From positions 160,810,575-160,874,574 of the forward strand of contig NC_134455.1 of the NCBI RefSeq assembly GCF_047948215.1: a stretch of DNA of 64,000 nt. The letters are read 5' to 3'. This DNA comes from Lycorma delicatula. Its lineage: Eukaryota > Arthropoda > Insecta > Hemiptera > Fulgoridae. Each line of letters starts with the position of its first letter. Positions within the stretch are counted from its first letter, which is position 1. Position numbers and translations under genes: made by a program. The notes under the pieces were generated by a model. It did not search any database and was not told where the DNA came from. It worked only from the letters and a program-made list of their open reading frames with translations. This document shows positions 1-13,063 of the stretch, piece after piece.

Positions 1-66
1 AATTTGCAACTTTCAAGAACAAGCCTTTTTACAATTTTAAATAAATTACTGAATCATTTGTACAGG

Positions 67-139
67 ATTGGTGGGAAGTTTTCAAATCTTTGTAAAAAGA
101 AAATTTTTGAAAAAAGATTAGAAAAACTTCCCACCAATC
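67..139. repeat. Hairpin with 17-bp perfect stem
   Basis: The arm gattggtgggaagtttt (67-83) is the exact reverse complement of 123-139. The inner arms are also partly complementary (aaatctttg against aaaaaagatt). It may be a foldback scrap of a MITE; nothing codes here. Confidence 0.6.
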
Positions 140-199
140 TATTTAAAACACAATTAAAAGATTTCTTTTATAGAAACAATATTATTTCAATGAATTTTT

Positions 200-1850
200 A
201 GGCAATTAAAAATTTTTTTTTTCTAATTTTTCTAGATCCTTTTTTAGATCCCAAATACTTGTTCAAATTAATTTTTAATAGTTCAAATAGCAGTTTCTGA
301 ATTGTGAATTAATTTGTAGTAATTTTTTAAACTGAACATATCTACCTTAACATTATTTCATGTGAATGTATTTAAATAAATAATATCGACTTTAATCATA
401 TCTATTTTACATCTCAAAATGTATTTTTATGTTTATAATTTATTTTATAAAGACAATATCTGTATAATATATCATTATGTACCAATCCGAATAAAATATT
501 TATTTAATAAAGGAATATATCTATAATGTCAATAATAAATATTTCCTTAAACATCACCTTATCAATAGTTCAATATGAAAATAATTTTTATTCAAAACCT
601 GTAAATTTAAATGTAATTGATTGTTTAGCTAAATACACTAACAGGAGGGTAAAAGTTTGAGTGTATGTGTACATGTCTGCACACAAGTGATTCAGTTAAA
701 AGTGGTAAGGTTGATTAAGTACATTCAATGGTTAGTTTTTAGTTTCAGAACTTACTTTTTCTATGAAATATTGTATTTTTTAAAGATATCAGTATATTTC
801 TAAGAATCTTAAATAATGACTTTTTCATATTTTAACATTTATAATAATAAAATGTGGTATATTCTTTATTTTTCTGACCTACTTTACCTGAAATGAATAA
901 ATATCTAGAAGCTAAAAGTGCACTAAGAGAGATGAAGAAACTTGTTTATATGTATGGTTATTATTTGTGTACAATACTATTACCAAATAATACACATCAA
1001 TAGAAGATCTGCCGTGGATTGTTCAATCTATACTGGATTTAGAACTATCTACATTAACTTTTTTTACTTCACTCGTATCTTTTTTTAATGAACATTCAGT
1101 CATAGTGTTCTGCCATTAGAGCAGATCCTGTCATAACTGCTGCTCTCCACCTTGTTCTATCCTTTGCTAATCTCTTTGTTCAACATATCTTGCAGTACAT
1201 TTTTAATGTACAGTAGTTTTTAGTAATGCTTTATTATTTATTTACAAAATTAAATTATACACCTGTTGTAATTATTTTACTTATTTACATAATATACTCG
1301 ATTACACAGCAGAGACATTGAGTCAACAGTACTCTGCAGAGATGTTCAAGACATCTGTATACAGTCAGATGTACAAATACAAAAAAATTTTTAAATTACA
1401 CGTAATAAAAATAAAAAAAGTACAAAAACCTAAAACTAAAATTTAAAAACAAAAATAATGAAACCATCCAATACACAGTCATTTTAAATATTCATCAATT
1501 TGAAATAGTTTTAATTCACCTTCATTCATCTTGCCTTCCTAATATATTTTTTTTTAATAATTTCTTGATACTAGGCTTTTAGTTTCAAGAGAAGTTTATT
1601 AAAATAATACATATCAGTATCATTTATTATGATTCCTTCTGCCAATTTCTTTACATATTCTCAATAACTGAATGGATTTATATATCAGAGACTTTACAAG
1701 TGTTTATCTAGTTTAGGGCTATTCCACAGTAATGATGACTCAAAGATTCTAATAACCTATAAATTTTAAATATAAATTAAGTGGTAATTTGATATACTTA
1801 TTTGATTTTTTAACAATGTTAACTATTTTATTTGTTTTATTTGATTTCTA
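200..1850. other. AT-rich intronic stretch, no gene seen
   Basis: No long open frame and no recognisable protein. The right part, from about 1200, may be the untranslated 3' tail of the minus-strand LINE that follows, but I could not place its end. Confidence 0.4.
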
Positions 1851-4640
1851 TTAGCTGATCCCCATGCAATTATACCGCAGCTACAATAATACTATAATAT
1901 TTCCATAAATAATAGTAATTAAATTTTGAACGCAAGAATTTTGCTCAGTCTACGTATGAAAACAGTATTTTTTTTATTTGAAATTTCACAACCCAATTTG
2001 AAATGTTGTACAATGATAATACCTTAGCAGTTTGTGTAACATTTTCTTTGAACAAATTCATTGTTGATAACATTAAAATCAGCGGGAATTCAATCATAAT
2101 AATTACCAAAAATCAAACAGTCTTAGTTACATTTAGAGCTAACTTATTAGAATCTAAATCATACTTTTAATTCAGTAAGTTATTCTTCCAATTCATTACA
2201 GAATTCAAACCAAGAATTCTCATAACATATTAACTGAGCCATCTGTATAAGATAAAATTTTAACACATTTTTTAGTACAAATACATTATTAATATAAATA
2301 ATAAAGACTCAAAAATGGTTCCCTGAGAAATGCCACTATTCTAATCTTGTAGATTGCTTTTAATTCCATTAATTTTAACGTAGTCTTCAATTCAGCAGAT
2401 AATTTTAAAGTAACTAAGGTAAACCTTTGATACTGATTTTTTTCTATTTTTCCATTAAAACTTTTGGTCTACAATATCGAAGGCTTTAATTAAATCCAAA
2501 AACATAGCAGCTATGGGTTTTCTTTTATCTAGATTTTGGTAATTGATGCCACATAAGTCAGTAATTGCATTTTTAATTTCAATACCCTTTCTTAAACCAT
2601 ACTGAAAATATTATATAAACCATAGACAGAAAATTCAAAATTCTATTATGTAGTAGTTTTTCATACATCTTCGCAAAATAAGAGACAAGAGAAATAGGTC
2701 TACATTTTCCAGGATTGGTTTTATCACCAACTTTAAAAATTGGTATAACCACAGCCATTTTCTATTGATTTGTGCACACACCAGTATAGTAGCTTAAATT
2801 GTAAAAATATGTTAAAGCAGTGATAAGTTTAATATTATTGCTTAATACTTTTATCACAGAAGTATGTATCCCATCAATCTCACTTGATTTATTACTCAAT
2901 TTATTTTTTCTTTGTTTCATTATTTTTCACAAGTTAAGACCTAAAAATATACATATATATATACTTAACATTAGTTCTACTTTTACTCATGTGCTTACTG
3001 TTCAAGTTGTTAACATAAATGTTTTTAATCATACTACCTATATTACAAAAAAAGTTGTTAAAATAATAGTTAAATTTTTATCAGTTTCAATCAGCTCATT
3101 ACTTATGGGGCAATTTAATTTATCAATTTGTATATTTTTACATTTTTTCCTAACTACTGATTTACAAAATTCCAAACTTTTTTTTTTTTGTTTATTCTGT
3201 AGCTTAATAAATTTCTTTCTTTCAAGTTTACTTTTGCTTCTTCCAATAGCTTTTCCAATAGTTTAGTATTATGGATTTGGTGTTTAATTTTCAGATAAAT
3301 ATCATTTTTATTTTTTTTATATAATTATTCCTTTTTATTAAACATATATTGTAAAACCCACGGTTTTTTAGAACCTTTACTATGTAATTTTTTAACTTTC
3401 CTAGTTTTAGCAATTAATTCAATTAATAGTTTCATTGCTTCATTTACACTATCTACAAAATCTACATCTTCCCAAGCTAAAGTTTCATTTAATAATAACA
3501 ATTTTTTGAAATCAATGTGAGCGAAAAGGTCATTAAAAGATTCAGATATTATTTCAGTATTAATATTTAAAAATATAGGATAATGATCAGTAATCTGATA
3601 ATTGAGTCATAAAGATTTTATATCAAGAGATTTTAATAAAAGCGTTGTCTATGAATGATCTATCAAAATTACTTCAGACTCAAATACTTATATTACAATA
3701 AGGTTCAAATCAATTCATAAAAGTTAACACTCAGCATATTAACACTCTCAAAACCATTTTTGTTTATATCAATATTGAAATTTCCTAATATTGTATGATC
3801 TTTATTTATTTATTACCTATCAAACAGTTATAGATATCCTTAATAAAGATTTCCTTTTTATAATCATAATGTTGTACAAAGCACTTTGGTTAATATTTTT
3901 ATTTTTTAAGGTATATGTATAGTAAATAAATATGCTAAATTATTTATTACTTTATGTGAAATGTTACAGTCAATAAAAACCACAACTCCATCTGCTTTGT
4001 TTAAAATGTTTTTGTTCATATGTAAAGTATTACCATTAATATCAATGAAATTTTTTTTTCGCTTTAACCAAGCTCCAGTACAAATAATTATCTTTGGTTG
4101 TAAGATAAGTTGATCTAACTAATTTAACAATATTTTGTTTCAAACTTCTTATGTAAACTAACAGTAATAACAAATCATTATCACTAAAAATCAGATACTT
4201 TTTCAATGATTTCTTCATTGACAGCATACTCATTAATTGAAATCAACTCAATTCCTTCTTCATTGCTAATATATATTATATATATATTATTAACCTTCTA
4301 GACTGCTGAACACAGACTAAGTATATATTAGATTGGGTTAAATGGATAATTAGTTTTTTGTAAACTTCTATGGAGAAGCAATTAATTTCACACAATTAAT
4401 TTCATCATCAGCTAGGTGATGTATCAGTCTGCTTTCATATTTAATATTGAAACTGACACTTAATACACTTTTTAAATTCATTATTTTTGCATTCTATATC
4501 ATGATGATTACCAGCACAAGTTCTGCAGGCAATTTCACCCGTACATTTTCTAGCTCTATGTTCGTAATTACAGCAGTTAAAACATAGATTTAGATTAAAA
4601 TTATTATAGACTATGCATAATCTATAATAATTTCATACCA
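1850..4640 (-). mobile_element. Decayed CR1/Jockey-like non-LTR retrotransposon
   Basis: Read on the minus strand from 4640 downward, the order is that of a LINE. First come two CCHC-type zinc knuckles of ORF1 (CFNCCNYEHRARKC and CRTCAGNHHDIEC, about 4590-4480). Then endonuclease pieces: KADGVVVFID near 4000, ILGNFNIDI near 3760 and ITDHYPIF near 3590. Then reverse transcriptase pieces: MAVVIPIFKVGDK, CRPISLVSYFAKMYEKLL (2760-2640) and AAMFLDLIKAFD with the catalytic Asp (about 2510-2475). Many stops and frameshifts show it is dead. The (F/Y)ADD box was not found, so part of the RT may be deleted. The clade (CR1 versus Jockey) is a judgement from motif style. Confidence 0.8.
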
Positions 4641-6376
4641 ATAAACACTTTTTTCTATCAAAAGTAGAATGTAAGCAACAGCATATAATAATGCTAGTTA
4701 AGTGTCTTTTCTATTATTTTGATACTAAGTACAATCTTAAGACTATGTTGATAATTTATCTTAACTCATCTTCCTTAAATAATCTTTTGTTTTACTTTAT
4801 TACATGTCTCCTCAGACACATTTTCACTTGTAGACTTTATAATAATTAATGGTAGATTGCTTATTATTTCAGGATAAATATTTTTTGTAATTTGAGAATA
4901 CAACCTAACCTGTACAAACCTTTTTTGAGTGTAGGTTTTATGTTGTAGAATAATATTTTCTTTTAACTGTGAAAAGATTCCTTAATATAATATTTTTATT
5001 ACTTAATTAGAATTAATTTTATTTAAATATTCAATCTCCTTGATAAATTCATAACCTCCAGTTTCAGAAAAATAATTATTTTTCTAAGATTGCTTAGATT
5101 TTAACTTGACAAAATTCTGTTTTAATGTCATATATTAACTTTTAGCTTGTTTACATTCACTTTCTGGTTGAACATTTATTTCTTTTAATTATTTAATTTT
5201 TTACTTCAATATAGCTATAATTATATATGAATCTTCAAAATTTAGTGAGGTTAGGATTATGTTCTCATCACATGTAAGTAAAAAAATTATTTTTATATTT
5301 TACATGATTTTTCCAATGAAATCATGTTTGTCGTTTGTAATACATGTAGAATACAAATAACTATCCCAGACGTATGATTACTGTGATATTTGAAAATAAA
5401 ACATTGGAAGGGATTGCCTTATCTGGCAGATCTCCTACCACCTTAAACCCTCAACATAAATTTATATATAAAAACTAATAAAATAATGTTCAAAAAAAGA
5501 TTTACAATATCAAATGCAATATTACAATTAATCCATAAAAAAAAAACAAGAAAGGAAATACACGTAATTATTTATTTGTTTTTTTAGTTTATGAAGGCAA
5601 TATCCATTTAAATTAAATGAAAAAAGATCATTTTGTAGTGAATTTGTTAATTGTAACAGTGCAACAATTTCAGCAAATTAGAAAAAAACAAGTTTTTCCA
5701 AAGCCAACATTTTGCTAAGAAACATACTGGGAATAGTGTTCAACTCAGAAACAGAGGTGAGACCCCATGTTCAATTTCCAGCAGGAGTGACTTGGCCATA
5801 GAAATTTCCCTCTCTACTACACTACTGTTTGTAATGAGCCCCCCCCCCCACATTTCATGTGCTTGTGTAAAAAGATAACAGCCGCCATTTTATAATTTTA
5901 AGATTAAAAATTTGAAAACTCATTCAGTTATAATTGTTTCACAAACAAGTAGTGCTACAAGGTTGAGGTAAAGTATAACTTTGCTTCACAACAATGTAGA
6001 TTTTTCAAAATTCTTCTAAATTTGTATGATATAATTTTTATGTACAATTACTCTCTTGTTTTTTTTTTCTTTTTTTAAATAAAACACAAAAAATATACTG
6101 CTATGAAAAAAAAATTTCAAAATATTAAAATAATTTTAACTTTGTTTACTTTCATCAAACAGGGGCAAATAAAGAATTCATAATAATTTTTCACTTTCAT
6201 AAGGTCTCTAATGGTTTTCAAAACACAGAAAAATAATTTTTTTGGCCCACTACCCTACATTGCTGTCATTTAGGAGGAACATGGACAGGATCAACCCCTT
6301 AATACCTTAACAAAAACGTATTTACATAACTTACCTGTAAAAACTGTTACTTACTCATTTTTACATTTTAATATCT
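4641..6376. other. AT-rich stretch, LINE 5' region or unclassified
   Basis: No coding segment I can name. The left part may still belong to ORF1 of the preceding element. A run of C at 5820-5832 and a GC-richer patch near 5740-5850 hint at another repeat insertion. Confidence 0.35.
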
Positions 6377-7250
6377 ATGCTTACAGAAGAATACAAAAAA
6401 GAAATTCAGGTACAAGTTAAGAAAAGACTTTCCAAGAACTCGCTTCTAAGGTGGGTCACCTCACAAAAAGGCGAATCGACCCGGCATTTAATAGGTGAGG
6501 TCGAGCTGTGGATTGGGAGGGGATTTGATGAGCTGAACTATTGGCTCACCCAATTCCTGACCAGCCAGGGCTCATTCTGAGCCTACCTGTTCAGAAGACA
6601 CAAGGTAGGTAATCTGGAATGCCAATATTGTGGTCAGAGGGACACACTGAACATGTCTTTTTCCAATGCATTAGATGGGAAAGAGAAAGAAGAAGATGTA
6701 TGGTGATTAGTGGTCAGATAGATGCAGGCAATGTTATTGGAGTAATGCTAGCAGATAGTGATAAATTCTTTTGTGGTGTCCAGCTTTGTATACAGAGTGC
6801 TGCATAAGAAGGTGCGGGATGCAAGGAGGTGAAAGACAGCCTCTTGTGGGGAGCTGTTTGTCTGTGTTTACACAGATGGGCAGTGGTGTTGAAGTGGGGG
6901 GACTCCAGTAACCCTGAGCAAGCGACGAGTAGTACCAGTATTCCAACTGAGGTGTTGAGCGATATGCAAGTATGTGAGTATCAATTTCAAGGTGAGTAAA
7001 ATTGCAGTTCAAGATCGTAATGTAGTAGTCAGAAGTGTAATCAATAGTCTTGGTGGTGGGGGGGGGGACAGCCCTCAGTAGAGCTGTTGTCTGTCTGTGC
7101 TTGCACGGGTGGGTGGCAGTGGTGAAGCTGTAGGACTCCTGGGCATCCCTGCTTTGGCATCCACAGGCTTGTGCTATACTTAATTGCAAAACCACCTCTG
7201 GGTGGAGAAGAACAGTGAAGTAAGAGTTTTGGTCGGTAGGGTGCAGGCAC
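6377..7250 (+). mobile_element. 3' end of an R1-like LINE (ORF2 C-terminus plus 3' UTR)
   Basis: The plus strand encodes TRHLIGEVELWIGR, then LNYWLTQFLTSQGSF, then ECQYCGQRDT, and in a shifted frame EHVFFQCIRWERERRR. This is the usual end of R1-group ORF2: a helical segment ending 'YYLTQFLTGHG' and a Cys-Cys-His-Cys zinc motif followed by 'R..L'. A stop after the GSF and a frameshift before EHVFF show decay. From 6800 to 7250 a GC-richer tail without coding sense carries two related blocks (gagctgtttgtctgtg near 6850, gagctgttgtctgtctgtgc near 7080), probably a duplicated 3' UTR module. Confidence 0.72.
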
Positions 7251-7254
7251 ATGA

Positions 7255-7540
7255 CCCACTGACTTTGTCTAATGGTGAATGCATCTTCCCGAATCAGCTG
7301 ATTTGGAAGTTGAGAGTTCCAGCGTTCAAATCCTAGTAAAGTCAGTTATTTTTGCATGGATTTGAATACTAGATCGTGGATACCGGTGTTCTTTGGTGGT
7401 TGGGTTTCAATTAACCACACATCCTAGGAATGGTTGAACTGTACAAGACTACACTTCATTTACACTCACACATATCATCCTCATTCATCCTCTGAAGTAT
7501 TATCTGAATGGTAGTTACCGGAGGCTAAACAGGAAAGAGA
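7255..7540 (+). mobile_element. tRNA-derived SINE, family 1, plus-strand copy
   Basis: The copy starts with a tRNA-like head (tgtctaatggtgaatgc as a box A-like part, gcgttcaaatcctagtaa as a box B-like part) around a CAGCTGATTTGG core. It runs through gtggttgggtttcaatta to a tail catcctctgaagtattatct and ccggaggctaaacagg. The same sequence occurs inverted at 24725-25022, which fixes it as a dispersed repeat of about 285 bases. Confidence 0.78.
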
Positions 7541-7544
7541 AAGG

Positions 7545-8158
7545 AAAGGGCGCAGGCACACATAGGCTCTTAATAACATCTAGCCGAACCTGTGTGAGTC
7601 TGACACTGCCCCAATAGTGAGGGGTACGTAAATGGTATTTCTCTGCAACACTGATAATAAAAAAAAGAAAAGAAAAATACTCTATTCTACACTGTAAGAA
7701 CAGAAAATCAGTACCTAATCTGTTTTCAAACTTATTACCCCTCACTTTTTATTGCTATATTAAATTTCTCTGCTAATTAACTACTACTTAACTTTGTGTC
7801 ATTAACTATTTAACTTTATTAACTATTTAAACATCAGCAAAAAGTATATAATCACTGTTGATTTATGAAATAAACCTCATCAAAGGGTGTTTCTGATATT
7901 TTATATTTGCTAAATACAATTCAGTAAGGTTCAAAATGTACAAATATTATTTAGAACTATCGTATTTTTCAAAAAGTGCAGTTAGTAATCTGGGAATGTA
8001 CATCATCCTACAGATACTCTTCCAATGATATCATTTTCTAATAGGACTAGTAACCTAAAATTTGCTTGATGGAGTTATATATAAATTACATTGCTGAATG
8101 TTCACAGACCTGTAAACATGCTTATTTTGACCAAAAAGGTAAATAAAAATAGTTTTAC
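7545..8158. other. Intron, no gene seen
   Basis: AT-rich sequence between the SINE and the last visible GSS exon. No homology to the expected next GSS exon was found. Confidence 0.5.
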
Positions 8159-8312
8159 CTTTTTTGTGCCAGCAAGGTGATAGTGTATACTTGGACATTT
8201 TATTGCTGATGATCGTTCTGCCAGAAGGCGAGCATCCCATTCTTTTTGACTATGAAACTGTAAAGGTTCATAGGCTGATCTATAATAAACAACAGCTACC
8301 ACTTCATTGTCA
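8159..8312 (-). CDS. GSS: Glutathione synthetase exon (VVYYRSAY...LAGTKK)
   Basis: 154-nt exon, acceptor ttgctttcag and donor gtaaaa. The first base completes the Ile codon, then [20 protein letters not shown], then [19 protein letters not shown] and LAGTKK, ending in phase 0. The human counterpart is IAVVYFRDGYMP, WEARLLLERSCAAKCPDI and QLAGTKK. YRSAY includes the equivalents of substrate-binding Arg267 and Tyr270, and the Lys pair at the end includes the ATP-binding Lys305 position. This is the last exon visible; the next should begin with the VQQ segment and was not found to the left. Confidence 0.95.
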
Positions 8313-9130
8313 CTGAAAGCAATAATATAATAATACAAAAAAAAATACTTATAAATAATTGCATAAGAGTTTCTAAACCTAAATATCAGATTGTGATATT
8401 TTAAGACGGTTTTAATGACTCTTACATCTTTGTATATGAACTAAAAAACTGACAGGTCATCATTTGCAAATTTGTGAACTTGTTTATGCCATATTTTTTT
8501 ATTTATTAGAGAAAATTTGTGTAAATATGTGCAACAAACAATTTAAGATTCCTTTACTTGATCCTGAGTTATAAATTTTACTTTAGAAAAACACAAAATG
8601 ATTAACAAAAGGAAACAAAGAGGAATGCTCAATTTTTTTTCTTCGACAACATTTCTTGTTCATTCTGATATAAGAAATCTGAAGATGAATACCATTTTTG
8701 GATTATATAACACTGTAAAGAAAACAATGCAGCTTTGTTTCATATTGACAATACATTGATAAAAAATATGCACACTAATATTTTGGTAATTATTTTTTTT
8801 TACGAAAAATATAATATTTTTTTTTTGGACTACGGACATTGTCCATTATGGTCATTAGCCCACCTCAAAACTAAAATGTTCCCACAATACCTGAAGATAG
8901 TGACCAAATCAGAAGAAAAGTCTTGTTAAAACAGATCATCCAAAGTAACAAACTTGTCATAATACAACATTAAAAACTCCAATTTAAACACAAAATGACA
9001 AGAATGTGTCATTTAACCTTACTACTTAAAAAACATTTAATCCATTTCTAAGGAAATGTGGTAGTCTATCAAAACAGGTGAAGAGATCCTGCAATTCTTA
9101 ATAACGTATCTTCTTAATAGTAATTTGATT
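8313..9130. other. Intron, no feature seen
   Basis: Plain AT-rich intron sequence of the GSS gene; short open frames here have no recognisable content. Confidence 0.45.
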
Positions 9131-9138
9131 TTTTAATT

Positions 9139-9560
9139 GCAAAAATGCTGTGCACAGCCTGCAATAAATCGTTCATAAATGGAACCAATCCAGAATAATT
9201 TGTTGTGACTGCAACTTGAAGTTTCAAGGTGCCTGTGAAAACCTGAAAATAGATGAAATCGATTCCTACAATAAAAATAAATGGAGATGCAAATCATGCA
9301 TAAAAGAGAAGAGAGAAAGCTTGTTTCTAGAAATGTCTGCATCAAAGGGAAAAATCTCACTAACACAGGTGGTCCATCTACTCAATGAAATGAGAGAAGA
9401 CAGCAAAAGAATGGAGTGAGAACTAGTAAAATCTACCAACCTTTGTCACACAGATATTGAAGATGACCTTGAGAAAATTAATCTTCAATAAAGACAATTA
9501 TCCTTTTCTTGAGAAGATCTAAACTCAGTCAAGAGAAATTAAATGTAATATACAATCAGA
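9139..9560 (+). mobile_element. LINE ORF1 fragment with a PHD-like zinc finger
   Basis: Plus-strand reading gives MLCTACNKSFINGT and, after a frameshift, CCDCNLKFQGACENL, then NKNKWRCKSCIKEKRE. The spacing of C..C, C..C, C and W.C..C is that of the PHD-type finger heading ORF1 of many Jockey/CR1 LINEs ('C..C......C..C...yH..C......W.C..C'). The helical, charged stretch after it (LTQVVHLLNEMREDSKRME) fits the coiled-coil that follows the finger in those proteins. The His ligand appears lost. A frameshift and stops mark it as a relic. Confidence 0.55.
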
Positions 9561-9839
9561 AAAAAACAAAATAATTTTAAAACACAGTTGTTACACTAAT
9601 GTAGGTAATTTGTAAGCTGCAAAATGAATGTATATAAACATATGTTACAGAGTACTTTGGCAGTGTATGCATACAATATACTGTATCTTTATAGAAAGAT
9701 GCACGTTAAATTTTTGCTTTATACAACTTGTCCCACCAATCTTTCTCTTGGTTATTACACATGTAAAGCACCTGAGGATACAAGCCCACTAATCAGAGTT
9801 GATTTCAAAAAAGAAAATGGTGCTTTAAGGGTATTATAG

Positions 9840-10550
9840 GGTTACTTTGCATTTCAGTAGGAATGGCATGATATTCAGGTTGGTGAAATATAAAACAGAA
9901 AACCACTTTACACCTAACTAAAATATTCTACATGTTAAATTATGAAATTAAATTATCATAAAATATTAATAATGTAAAAAAAATAATAAACTTTACATAA
10001 AATTGTGCCAAACTATCTGCGCACACGACCAGGCAGCCGACTGATTGGCGAACGGTGGAGAGAGGGGTTTCTCTTCCAAAAACATTATGTTGACTGTCTG
10101 TCAGCATGACACTTTCACAGTGTCTCATTCAAATCAATAAGCAATGACTCACCACAGTTAACATATTATTATATCTATGGTATTATTATTATTACATTAT
10201 CGTATTTAAACTAATATTTATCTAAGGATTTACTGATGCAATGACTAATGTCAACATGCAGTAGCAACGACCAATTATTGTAGTTTGGTGACTATGTTAT
10301 AATTCATTTTTAAATAATTCTCCCCCAAATATCCTTTTATAAAACTACAAACAGATTCTATAAATTAACAGTCTTCAATCTAGGATTGCGAAGTTGTGTA
10401 CAATCGTAAGATTTTTATATAGTAATCTTCCTGTAATAAATGAAATAAAGGGTTGCGATAGTGATTTTATGCTTACAAACAATTAATTTTATGGTAGTTT
10501 TGTTGGTACTAATGTAATATATAAAAAGTTTGTGTTTGGAAAAAAATTTA
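9840..10550. other. Intron with unclassified repeat-like patch
   Basis: AT-rich, with a GC-richer segment at 10010-10130 that looks inserted but matches nothing I recognise. It could be the 5' end of the transposon that follows. Confidence 0.3.
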
Positions 10551-10553
10551 AAA

Positions 10554-11935
10554 ATGGACAACAGCATTCAATCGAAATTGAAAGGACACATCATTCATAG
10601 TCAAGGCAGAGAAATTATTGTTAATGTTTACAAGTTTATGAAGGAAGAAGCAGATAACAAGGCTGTGACAATTATTTTACAAAAAGCTTGAGGAAGAACT
10701 GCTGCAGCAAGTGGTGTGTCTGAGTGTGTGGTGACAACAATAGCCAACTGAAAAAAATAACAGATAGTAATGACAACAAAACAAAACATTTTTCAACACC
10801 TGCCAAACAACCAACTTCTAAAAGGCATAACAGGACTGGAGGACTTCGATAAATGTATGGTAAGATGACCAGTTTATAATTTTCACCTGCAAAAACATTG
10901 CCTTCCTAGAGTGAAAATTTTATTACAAGAGCTACAAAAGATATTAACTTTCAATGGCAGAAATGCAGTTTAAAATATATTCTAAAGGATCTTGGCTTCC
11001 AATGGAGGACCCAAAATAAATTTTAGTAGTATAAAAATATTATAAGTAAATTTAACAGAAAACTACTACTTGAAACATCAGACGTTCAAGAACAAAGAAT
11101 TTCTTATCTGAGGGCAATAAAGTGTTTCACAAATTAAGGACGGCCCATAATTTATCTTGATGAATCATTCATACTTAGCAGTCACCAAAAAATCAATTGT
11201 AATCAGAAAATTTCAACAACGGTGTCCGACATCCAATCTCTAAAGGGTACAGATTAATAATTATTCATACTTACAGTGAAAAAGGTATCGTCCCAGATGC
11301 CTTGACAAAGGAAAGCAACAAATCATACTGGGGACTATCACGATAATGTAAAGAGTGACATGTTTATGAAATGATGAATGAAAGAAAAATTGCTGCCAAA
11401 TTTGGATCTAAGGATTATTTCAATTATTCGACAATGCTCCTTACCATAAAGCTCAAATCGATAACACCCTGAACACAAAGAGCAGAAAACAAGATAAGAA
11501 AGATTTGCATGTGAAACACATTACTTTCACAATGCTATGTATGTGTCTGAGCTTTACAAACTGGTAAAATTGCACAACCTAGATTTTGCTGCTATATCCT
11601 TGATGAAGTTGTTCAACAGAAGGGTCATGATATCTTAAGACTGCCACCATATCATCCGGATCACCACCCAATGGAACTCATATGGGCTGATGTTAAAAGC
11701 TATGTCGCTACATCTTGTAGTTTTCCTCAAGTTCAAACGCTAACCAAAGAGAAGATTGCTAGCATGGGCCAAGAAGACTGGGTAAGGAAGTGTGACTACG
11801 TAAAAAGAATTGAATACAAGTACTTATCAAAGGAAAGTGAGATTGGCAACCTCGTTAAATCATTCGTCATCTCATTAGAGTTAATTCTGACTCTGAGAGC
11901 AGTGATGAAGACTCAGATGACATGAGCATGGATTG
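10554..11935 (+). pseudogene. Tc1/IS630-type (DDE_3-like) transposase relic
   Basis: The plus strand begins MDNSIQSKLKG, then HSQGREIIVNVYKFMKEEAD and AAASGVSECVV, a helix-turn-helix start. Later come DFDKCMVR, FDNAPYHKAQ (near 11430, a catalytic Asp segment) and LPPYHPDHHPMELIWADVKS (11641-11700), the classic last catalytic motif PPY.P..NP.E..W. The C-terminus ends in an acidic Ser/Asp-rich tail. These are hallmarks of the large insect IS630-Tc1-mariner group with a DDE_3 domain. At least ten stops or shifts make it inactive. Terminal inverted repeats were not located. Confidence 0.75.
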
Positions 11936-12898
11936 AGGCACTTGAGTGAAAAAAAGAAGGTACTTGAAAAAGTAACCAATGATGTTTTTTCAATTTGTAT
12001 AAAATATGCTATGATTAATACTTCTTTATTATAACTTGATTGTTAAAATAGTGCTAATAGTTAAGTGATATATAAAACCATAACATTTTTTTAACCATTT
12101 CATTGTAGGGTAAGTACAGTAAAATATTGGTTTTTACTGTTATTATAATAAAATTTATGAAATAGTTGTAATTAATTGGCAGAAAATATGCTTTTAACTA
12201 TTGAACTACCTAAACTATTACAGTAACATACTTGGTCATCGTATTTTATTAAATAATTATGCATTTTATTGGATAAATTGGGATTAAAATAATACGTGAT
12301 TTATGCTGTACATAAAGTACCTGTACTATGCTGTAGATAAAGATCATATTTTAATTTTAATATTATTGATTCAAACTAAATACACTAATTAACAAATTCA
12401 TAATAATTATTTATAAATTACATATTAATGAGATGTATTATCAAATAGTTTAATCCTGATGAATGTTAGTTCAGAAGGGCTCTAGGGGCACACTGCCACG
12501 TTGTAATGGGGACCCAACTGCCACTGAGGGGAAGCCCAGTCTAATTTCAATGGATAAGCTGCAACTCCCTGACTACAGCCAAATCGACTTCGCAAGAGAC
12601 CAGCTTCCGAACCCAACAGCCTCTTTTCACATCTAACGCAAAAACAGCCCTTTTCAGGACTACCACAAGGTTTTAAATTAAACATGCTGGCCATTCGGCG
12701 ACAATACACACACACTCACTTTCTTTAAAAATATATTAAAAAAAATTTTATCTAATCAAGAATTTCTTAAAATAACTCTTTTGTTAATTCTTTACATGAT
12801 TAAGACAGAATTTTTTTGAAAGATGTTAATGCTACAGTAACCTCACATAATCTTTACAGAATAATTCCAACAAATTTGAAAAAATTGTTGATACTCAC
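11936..12898. other. Intron; unclassified GC-richer repeat at 12440-12720
   Basis: The rest is AT-rich. The block at 12440-12720 (gaagggctctaggggcacac... to ...cattcggcgacaatacac) has much higher GC than its surroundings and looks like an inserted repeat tail. Its minus strand is open for 77 codons with several Cys but resembles no family I know. Confidence 0.35.
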
Positions 12899-13063
12899 AT
12901 AATTAAATTTTTATCTGCATCCAATGTAGCTCTTTGGGCGAGATCTGTAAGAGTTCGGCGTATAACTCTAGTTTTTGGACTTAATTCCGAAATACGAAAT
13001 TCATGAAATCGTTGATCGCATATGTTATACACAACATCCTCAATTACCATTAGAATAACAGCC
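12899..13063 (-). CDS. GSS: Glutathione synthetase exon (DQR...TRVIRRT)
   Basis: 165-nt exon, acceptor gcatag and donor gtgagt. The first G completes Lys; then AVILMVIEDVVYNICDQRFH, followed by a segment with TRVIRRTLTDLAQRATLDAD, ending with AT of a split Ile codon. Human GSS reads [22 protein letters not shown] and then HVIRRTFEDISEKGSLDQD, so order and spacing agree. The DQR region belongs to the substrate-binding face in the family (human residues around 214-220). The frame is fully open. Confidence 0.93.

Noticed and set aside
2820..3266. 148-codon plus-strand frame, hydrophobic and looking like a membrane protein
   Set aside because: It is the antisense of the LINE between endonuclease and RT; the apparent hydrophobicity comes from T-rich codons.
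6734..7252. 172-codon minus-strand frame
   Set aside because: Antisense of the R1-like LINE 3' UTR; no family resemblance and low-complexity composition.
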